From: an uncultured Candidatus Saccharibacteria bacterium
GTDB taxonomy: Bacteria; Patescibacteria; Saccharimonadia; Saccharimonadales; CAMLKC01
NCBI GenBank assembly: GCA_946480595.1
Contig: CAMLKC010000031.1
Span: 1 to 10,565, forward strand
Length of the DNA: 10,565 nt
Reading direction: 5' to 3'
Numbering within the stretch: the stretch's first letter is position 1; each line of letters begins with the position of its first letter. Positions 6,000 to 10,565 of the stretch are shown in pieces. A program made the translations under genes and the position numbers. The notes beneath the pieces are model-generated. The model made no database searches. It saw only the letters and a program-made list of their open reading frames with translations, and had not been told where the DNA came from.

Positions 6000-7424
6000 T
6001 TATTCTAGCACGCGGACACGGATCGTGTCAGTAGCACCGACAAGTCCTGGTTGACGGCCACTGACAATAGCGACAGTCACCTTTGGTGCTTCGCCGAAGA
6101 AGCCGCTTGCTTTTAGCTCTTTAGCTAGCTCCAGGCCGGCACGCTCGCCGTCAGGACGGACGAAGCTCTTGTTAGCGTAGCTAAGCGCCAGCTGCTGGGC
6201 AGCACGCGGTTCGCTCGTTACGCTGATAATAGGCAGGTTAGGGCGGTGAGCGGCAATATTGGCAGCCGTCGCACCAGATTTCGTCTCAGCCACGATCGCA
6301 TCTACCTTAAGCTGCTGAGCCAAAGTGACGGCGGCGGTGCTAATGGCATCGAGCTGGTTGTTTTTCATGGTAATCACATCTTCAAGACGACGGACGGTCG
6401 CATGTTCCTGCGTGTAAAGAATGGTGCGCTTCATAGCCTGAACGGTTTCGATTGGGTAACTGCCGTTTGCCGTCTCGTCGCTCAGCATGACGGTATCAGC
6501 GCCCTGAATGACGGCGTTGGCGACGTCGCTCACCTCGGCGCGGGTAGGCTCTGGGTTGTCTACCATGCTGCCCATCATCTGGGTAGCGACGATGCTCAGC
6601 TTACCGTACTTGCGGCAAAGTGCCACGATGCGGCGCTGGACGATAGGCACTACCTCGGCTCCAGCCTCGACAGCCAAGTCGCCGCGGGCAACCATGACGC
6701 CGTCGCTAGCTTTTACGATTTCTTCCAGGACGTCGTCTTTAATCGAAGCTTTCGTCTCAACCTTGGCAATAATCTGCACGTGCGAACCGTGGCTCACTAG
6801 GATCTGGCGAAGGTTGTTGATGTCGTCGGCTGATTGCACGAAGCTAAGCGATACGTAGTCGTAGTCTTTCGTGACGCCGTATTCGATGTCCTTGAGGTCT
6901 TTTGGTGTCAGAATGTCACCACCAAAGTCGGTATCCGGCAGGTTGAGACCCTTGCGGCTCATCAGCGTGCCGTCGTTTTCAACGCGGACTTTTACGGCCG
7001 TCTCAGAGGGGATTTCCAGCACTGTCGTACGGACTTTACCATCGAAAATATAAATAATCTCACCCACTTTTACCTTTTCGGCTAGGTTGTATTGGACTGG
7101 CAGCGTCATGCCGCCGTCGTGCTCAACGCCAAAGTCAAGAACAAGCTCGTCGCCTTTTTTGACTGGCAAGTGATTGTCTACCAGGTTTCCAAGACGGATC
7201 TTTGGCCCCTGGAGGTCTTGCAAGATAGCGACGGGTTTTTTAAGTTTGTCGCTTGCCTGGCGGATCCATTCGATCTGCTGGTCACGCTCTTCATAAGTAC
7301 CGTGACTGAAATTATGGCGAAAGCCATTCACGCCGGCCGCTGCCAGCGCTTCGATTGCTTCATAACTGTTTGTTGCCGGCCCTACGGTCGCGAGGATTTT
7401 GGTACGTTTAAAAATAACACTCAT
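6000..7424 (-). CDS. pyk: Pyruvate kinase, predicted potassium-independent type
   Basis: Transfers phosphate from phosphoenolpyruvate to ADP, the last ATP-forming step of glycolysis. The length of 474 residues is typical. Visible motifs: FRHNFSHG (35-42, Arg36 and Asn38), ILQDLQGPKIRLG (67-79), the B-domain lid (about 73-165), catalytic Lys221 and metal Glu223 in IIAKVE, VARGDLAVE (245-253), VATQMM with Thr281, NPEPTRAEVSDVANAV (290-305) and MLSDETANGSYP (313-324). The C-terminal allosteric-type domain (about 355-474) is present. At the position of rabbit Glu117 this enzyme has Lys75, with Leu71, Gln72 and Leu78 nearby. This combination is known from enzymes that do not need K+. The usual RxNFSHG Leu is His37, and MLSGETA is MLSDETA. 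The gene is first in the glycolytic operon, with an extended -10 promoter only about 11 bases before ATG 7424 and no Shine-Dalgarno. Confidence 0.98.
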   Translation of the reverse strand: MSVIFKRTKILATVGPATNSYEAIEALAAAGVNGFRHNFSHGTYEERDQQIEWIRQASDKLKKPVAILQDLQGPKIRLGNLVDNHLPVKKGDELVLDFGVEHDGGMTLPVQYNLAEKVKVGEIIYIFDGKVRTTVLEIPSETAVKVRVENDGTLMSRKGLNLPDTDFGGDILTPKDLKDIEYGVTKDYDYVSLSFVQSADDINNLRQILVSHGSHVQIIAKVETKASIKDDVLEEIVKASDGVMVARGDLAVEAGAEVVPIVQRRIVALCRKYGKLSIVATQMMGSMVDNPEPTRAEVSDVANAVIQGADTVMLSDETANGSYPIETVQAMKRTILYTQEHATVRRLEDVITMKNNQLDAISTAAVTLAQQLKVDAIVAETKSGATAANIAAHRPNLPIISVTSEPRAAQQLALSYANKSFVRPDGERAGLELAKELKASGFFGEAPKVTVAIVSGRQPGLVGATDTIRVRVLE

Positions 7425-7434
7425 ATCAAAGGTT

Positions 7435-7463
7435 ATTGTACCACCGTTTTCTCTTTATGGCAT
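7435..7463 (-). promoter_or_regulatory. Promoter of the pyk operon (extended -10, near-leaderless)
   Basis: On the minus strand a -35 ATGCCA (7458-7463, four of six matches to TTGACA) is followed after 17 bases by an extended -10 TGGTACAAT (7435-7443). The predicted transcript start is near 7428, leaving a leader of about four bases before ATG 7424, and no Shine-Dalgarno is present. This promoter probably drives pyk, pgk, tpiA and the tail-anchored protein. Confidence 0.55.
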
Positions 7464-7471
7464 TAAATTTA

Positions 7472-7483
7472 GCGCACATGCGC
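7472..7483. repeat. 12-base perfect inverted repeat in the divergent promoter region
   Basis: The sequence is GCGCA-CA-TGCGC, a perfect inverted repeat with a two-base centre, flanked by AT-rich DNA. It lies 8 bases upstream of the pyk -35 element and where the -35 of the first peptidase promoter would be, so it could be an operator for either or both divergent units. No regulator gene is adjacent, so this stays an inference. Confidence 0.4.
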
Positions 7484-7490
7484 ATTTAAG

Positions 7491-7527
7491 GTGTATAATG
7501 TATAGTTAGCACCCTTTCGTGTATAAT
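7491..7527 (+). promoter_or_regulatory. Tandem -10 elements (GTGTATAAT twice) before the M20 peptidase
   Basis: GTGTATAAT occurs at 7491-7499 and again at 7519-7527, 28 bases apart, each ending in a perfect TATAAT. Predicted starts are near 7506 and 7534, giving leaders of about 40 and 12 bases before ATG 7546. Neither copy has a convincing -35. No Shine-Dalgarno precedes the ATG. Confidence 0.45.
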
Positions 7528-7545
7528 TAATTGTTCGACAAAAAT

Positions 7546-8664
7546 ATGCAGACTAAACTCGAGGCGACACTCGCCAAACTCATTGCCATTCCTAGCGTCA
7601 CGGAAAACGCCGCGGCCTGTCTTGAAATTATCCAATATGTCAAAAAAGAGCTGGTATCACTCGACCTTTATATCACCGAAAGCAGTCCCGACGCGGCTCG
7701 CCCGTGGTTCTATGCAACAACACAAAAAACACTTGAGCCAGCCGTCCTCTTGGCGGCTCACCTTGATGTTGTCCCGGGTTCTGACACAGCGTTCCAGATG
7801 CAGCGCATCGGCGACAGACTGTATGGCCGCGGCACCTACGACATGAAGATGGCAGTGGCCTGCTACCTAGAGTTCCTTAAAACACACGCGGATAGTCTCC
7901 ACTCAATGGACATTGGCGTACTGTTTACCACTGACGAGGAGATCGGCGGCGACTCAATGAACGATATCCTGGGAACCGGCCTCCGCCCTGGCGTTGTCTT
8001 TATTCCTGATGGCGGCGGTGACTGGCAAATCGAAGCCCGCGCCAAAGGCTTTTTTGGCATGGAACTGCGTGCCAGCGGCAAAGCAGCTCATGGCTCCCGC
8101 CCATGGGAAGGCGACAACGCACTGCACCGCATCGTTGATATGACCCAAATACTGCGAAACGAATATCCTTTTGAAGGGCCTAATGGCACGACACTCTCCA
8201 TTACCGCTATTACTGGCGGCAGTGCCGTTAACCAGATTGCAGATAACGCCTCAGCCCTTCTTGATATTCGCAGTTTTGACGTGAATGCACTAAAGCGGTT
8301 TGAACTGCGAGCGTTCGAGCTGGCCGCCACTTACGGCGTAACCGTCACTATCAATCAATCCGGCAGCCCTGTCATTTTTAACAAAGAACACCCGTCCGTG
8401 ACGCCATTCCTAAGAGCGCTGCAGACTATCCGGAATGAGCCGGCCCAATATATTGACTCTTACGGCGGGTCGGACGCCCGTTACTTTGCGCTATATAACA
8501 TTCCCTGTATTATCGTCGAGCCTTACGGCGGCGGCCGGCACGGCGAAGAAGAATGGCTGCTTGCCAGTGACCTCGGCAAATATTATCGCCTTATAGAAAC
8601 GTGGCTGCTCACAGAGGTACCTGCAGCAGCCCGCGTTACTCAGTCAGCAGCAACAGCTAACTAA
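7546..8664 (+). CDS. M20-family metallopeptidase (ArgE/DapE/carboxypeptidase type), substrate unknown
   Basis: Predicted two-zinc amidohydrolase of 372 residues, cytoplasmic as no signal peptide is seen. The metal and catalytic residues of M20 are present: AAHLDVVPG (His72 and Asp74), GRGTYDMK (bridging Asp99), FTTDEEIGG (general base Glu131 and metal Glu132), IPDGGG (Asp155) and EPYGGGRHGEEE (His332). The inserted dimerisation domain is about 170-280 and carries KAAHGSRPWEGDNAL (179-193) with the conserved His182. Family members cut N-acyl amino acids, di- or tripeptides, or succinyl-diaminopimelate, and sequence alone does not decide among them. In a genome with little amino-acid synthesis, peptide or N-acyl amino acid salvage is more likely than lysine or arginine synthesis (inference). 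A TTG at 7531 is in frame, but ATG 7546 is preferred because the downstream -10 would start transcripts after 7531. The 3' end overlaps the convergent glycosyltransferase gene by 8 bases. Confidence 0.93.
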   Translation: MQTKLEATLAKLIAIPSVTENAAACLEIIQYVKKELVSLDLYITESSPDAARPWFYATTQKTLEPAVLLAAHLDVVPGSDTAFQMQRIGDRLYGRGTYDMKMAVACYLEFLKTHADSLHSMDIGVLFTTDEEIGGDSMNDILGTGLRPGVVFIPDGGGDWQIEARAKGFFGMELRASGKAAHGSRPWEGDNALHRIVDMTQILRNEYPFEGPNGTTLSITAITGGSAVNQIADNASALLDIRSFDVNALKRFELRAFELAATYGVTVTINQSGSPVIFNKEHPSVTPFLRALQTIRNEPAQYIDSYGGSDARYFALYNIPCIIVEPYGGGRHGEEEWLLASDLGKYYRLIETWLLTEVPAAARVTQSAATAN

Positions 8665-10405
8665 CTACCGCCATCGTTCCTTCGCCCATCTTGCGTATCT
8701 GGCCAGCCTTTTCGCCGAGCAGTTCACGCATCATCCAGCGGCGACCACCTTCATTTTCGACAGCCCGACCCGTGACAATTCTTGAAAAACGCGTTACGTT
8801 TGCCACTGTCGTCAGCTCCGGAATGATGTAATCCTGTGCCCACTGACGGGTTTGCTCACGGCGCGCAGCGTACCTGTCTTCGTCAAGAATATCCATCACA
8901 ATTTCGTTGGCAATACGGTCAAGTTCGGCGTCCATATTTTCGAGGTTCGCCACAAAACCGCCTTGGCCGTCCAGCCCCTGTAGCGGCAAGCCACCGGCAT
9001 TGGTCGAACATGACGGAACATCTTTTAGCATGCCTTCGGCGCGGCGGTGTTCAAAGCCTTCCTTGGTTGAGAAGTTCTCGGTATACATGCTCTCACTTAG
9101 CAGCACATTTACCGCAGCGTAGTCGTGTTCGAGCCCGACTACCGTTATATGGTCCTTGATTTCTTCATATTCGGTCTGGGTCAGGCCAATCATTTCGCCA
9201 AGTACGAGGCTGCGATCCGGGTCGTCAGTCGCACCATTCCCTGCAATGATCGAGTGTGGAATGAGCGATTCTATCTCAGCCGCATCCATGCCAGCCTGAG
9301 TACCGACTTCTCGCAACTTGCGCGTAATCAGCAGCTGCAGCTGCATATTGAACTGCTGGCCTTTTGCCTTGTCAAAACGGGCAAACCCGGTCAGGAGCTT
9401 GCGGTCCCAGTCAATCAACGGCTGGTCGTCGCGACGCACTACATCGTCGCTTGGCTCTTCACCCATTTCAAGAATATGAGCAGCCCTGTTCGCCTCCCGG
9501 CGCTGCAGGTTTTGCTTCGTGACCTGACCGTTAATCCAGTGCTTTTTCTCTGCCCGCTCCAGAGGCCCTATCGGCCGGTTAAGGTCTTCTCGCAGCTCGC
9601 TGGTCGGTGGCATGTAGGCAACATTTAGTGTCCCATACGGCACAAACTGCTCGACAGGGTGCGCGACATACGTGTCAACATCACCCACTCTACAGTCGTC
9701 GCGAAGGTATTCGTAAATACGGTTTTGCGGCGAACCAGCCGTCGCCATTTTATCGCGGTCCGTCTGGATGTGGTTTCGGTAAATAAACCGGGCGTTAGGG
9801 TTGATTTCCATTAATTTTGGAACCATCGCTGCCAGCTGCGGATCCTCGATCCAATAAAAATCGGCCTCGGCAAAGCCCGGGACCTTCTCTATCATCCCTT
9901 CAAAGTTCTTCAGGCCGTATTCTTGATGCTTCGCCTTGTCTTTATCGGTGAATTGCACGTCCGGCTCCAAAACATCCTGCTGGAGGTTGTGCATTTTCTT
10001 GGTTACTTCGAATGCTTCAGGGTCAGCCTCTGACACGAGCCATTTAAGATCGACGCCAAGTTGTTTGTACAGGTCGAGCGCCGGGGGTTCCTGCATAGCC
10101 ACGCCGCCGCCCTCGAAGGTAGAGCTGATAACAAACCCTTTTTTGCCAACCAGCGGAGCAACCTCCGCCTCCATCATTTCCCAAAAGGCGGGATCAACGT
10201 CTTCTTTGCGCTGCTCTTTGGTAATATCGCTGGTGACGTTGATTTCATAAAAAGTAGCGGGATCACGCGCTAGCGCAAACACTTCTTCCGCACGGTCGGC
10301 CTCGTGACACCACCGAAGTTCATCCAGCGTGGCCCCCTCGCGAATAGGATAGCGTTCGGGCAGCGCGTAGCCGCCGAGCTCCTCAGTTATAGTCGTTGCA
10401 CTCAT
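8657..10405 (-). CDS. TreT-like GT-B glycosyltransferase (GT4 type), enlarged; substrate unknown
   Basis: Predicted retaining glycosyltransferase of 582 residues, cytoplasmic. The N-terminal Rossmann domain begins at about 88 with FVISSTFEGGGVA (91-103), followed by WLVSEADPEAFEVTKKMHN (122-140) and FIYRNHIQT (207-215). These match the HVNST-x-GGGVAE, EGDxxFFEVTK-xxHN and WRCHID stretches of trehalose glycosyltransferring synthase (TreT). The donor domain has GFARFDKAKG (340-349, Arg343 and Lys348), IIAGNGATDDPD (386-397), the EX7E pair Glu449 and Glu457, and TNAGGLPLQ...GFVAN (468-487). TreT is about 400 residues. This protein has a longer N-terminus (about 85 residues before the first strand), an inter-domain insert (about 270-335, rich in Arg, Glu and Asp) and an extended C-terminus. 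TreT makes trehalose from NDP-glucose and glucose. The sugar used here is unknown. ATG 10405 is chosen over upstream in-frame starts because AGGAGA (10411-10416) is ideally spaced. Confidence 0.85.
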   Translation of the reverse strand: MSATTITEELGGYALPERYPIREGATLDELRWCHEADRAEEVFALARDPATFYEINVTSDITKEQRKEDVDPAFWEMMEAEVAPLVGKKGFVISSTFEGGGVAMQEPPALDLYKQLGVDLKWLVSEADPEAFEVTKKMHNLQQDVLEPDVQFTDKDKAKHQEYGLKNFEGMIEKVPGFAEADFYWIEDPQLAAMVPKLMEINPNARFIYRNHIQTDRDKMATAGSPQNRIYEYLRDDCRVGDVDTYVAHPVEQFVPYGTLNVAYMPPTSELREDLNRPIGPLERAEKKHWINGQVTKQNLQRREANRAAHILEMGEEPSDDVVRRDDQPLIDWDRKLLTGFARFDKAKGQQFNMQLQLLITRKLREVGTQAGMDAAEIESLIPHSIIAGNGATDDPDRSLVLGEMIGLTQTEYEEIKDHITVVGLEHDYAAVNVLLSESMYTENFSTKEGFEHRRAEGMLKDVPSCSTNAGGLPLQGLDGQGGFVANLENMDAELDRIANEIVMDILDEDRYAARREQTRQWAQDYIIPELTTVANVTRFSRIVTGRAVENEGGRRWMMRELLGEKAGQIRKMGEGTMAVVS

Positions 10406-10410
10406 ACAAT

Positions 10411-10416
10411 TCTCCT
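10411..10416 (-). promoter_or_regulatory. Shine-Dalgarno of the TreT-like gene
   Basis: The minus strand reads AGGAGA with five bases to ATG 10405. It decides the start codon: the in-frame ATG at 10420 and the more upstream start at 10432 have no such site, and 10420 would lie upstream of this element. It is the most classical ribosome binding site in the window. Confidence 0.65.
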
Positions 10417-10443
10417 GCATAAAGTTAAACAACTATCGAGTTA

Positions 10444-10497
10444 TCACCCCCGGTGGTGAATACGACTTTTTGATTTCCTAAGATTTCTGGCAAAAAG
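10444..10497 (-). repeat. Two short inverted repeats in the leader of the TreT-like gene
   Basis: CTTTTTG (10466-10472) pairs with CAAAAAG (10491-10497) across an 18-base loop, and TCACC (10444-10448) pairs with GGTGA (10455-10459) across a six-base loop. Both lie inside the predicted 117-base leader. The first stem is AT-rich and weak. The second is short but GC-rich. They could be a weak terminator, a regulatory leader or chance. No known riboswitch class is recognised. Confidence 0.25.
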
Positions 10498-10528
10498 ACG
10501 CTTCTGAATAACTGCGGATAGTGAAGAT

Positions 10529-10557
10529 ATTATCCATCGGCATTGCCTGCGCGTCAA
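10529..10557 (-). promoter_or_regulatory. Sigma-70-like promoter for the TreT-like gene
   Basis: On the minus strand TTGACG (10552-10557, five of six matches) is followed by exactly 17 bases and then GATAAT (10529-10534, five of six matches). It is the best -35/-10 pair in the window. The predicted start near 10522 gives a leader of about 117 bases to ATG 10405, unlike the very short leaders of the other genes here. Confidence 0.5.
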
Positions 10558-10565
10558 GCAAGTTT

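Noticed and set aside
7531..7545. TTG start for the M20 peptidase five codons upstream
   Set aside because: It lies within a few bases of the second TATAAT, upstream of the start predicted from it, and adds no conserved residues. ATG 7546 is preferred, though a transcript from the first -10 could include the TTG.
10478..10564. A 28-codon minus-strand open frame from the right edge ending in TAG, possibly the C-terminus of an upstream gene
   Set aside because: It is too short to judge, a second frame is also open across it, and it overlaps the best promoter in the window. No family is recognised. It needs sequence beyond the edge.

Overview
The window is a compact piece of bacterial chromosome, about half G+C, with almost no non-coding DNA. 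Seven complete protein genes and the N-terminal part of an eighth cover nearly everything. The longest gene-free gap lies at the right edge (10406-10565) and no gap exceeds 300 bases. No tRNA, rRNA, CRISPR array, insertion sequence or phage gene was seen. Moderate GC, the standard genetic code, very tight packing, AT-rich -10 boxes placed almost on top of start codons, and small divergent housekeeping proteins suggest a Patescibacteria/CPR genome, with Saccharibacteria (TM7) the best guess. This is an inference from style and protein character, not from a marker gene.

Left block, all on the minus strand and read right to left from 7424 to 1: pyruvate kinase (pyk), phosphoglycerate kinase (pgk), triosephosphate isomerase (tpiA), a Pro/Glu/Ser/Thr-rich protein with one C-terminal membrane helix, a UvrD/PcrA-type helicase, and the start of a secreted protein with DUF348 (YabE-type) repeats that runs off the left edge. 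pyk, pgk, tpiA and the tail-anchored protein look like one operon (gaps of 25, 36 and 8 bases, with the last pair translationally coupled). The helicase and the DUF348 gene each have their own -10 element just before the start. The operon supplies triose-phosphate isomerisation and both substrate-level phosphorylation steps of lower glycolysis. Glyceraldehyde-3-phosphate dehydrogenase, phosphoglycerate mutase and enolase are not in the window.

Middle: a 121-base divergent intergenic region (7425-7545) holds the pyk promoter, a 12-base palindrome and two copies of GTGTATAAT, followed on the plus strand by an M20-family metallopeptidase (7546-8664).

Right block: a minus-strand GT-B glycosyltransferase (8657-10405) whose two domains align by eye with trehalose glycosyltransferring synthase (TreT, GT4), but which is much longer than TreT. 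Its last codons overlap the end of the peptidase gene by 8 bases, tail to tail. Upstream it has a good Shine-Dalgarno, a leader of about 117 bases with two short inverted repeats, and a sigma-70-like promoter.

The points most worth a second look are the enlarged TreT-like enzyme, the tail-anchored disordered protein inside the glycolytic operon, the potassium-independence signature of the pyruvate kinase, and the run of leaderless or near-leaderless promoters. I saw no clear sign of a wholly new multi-gene system.
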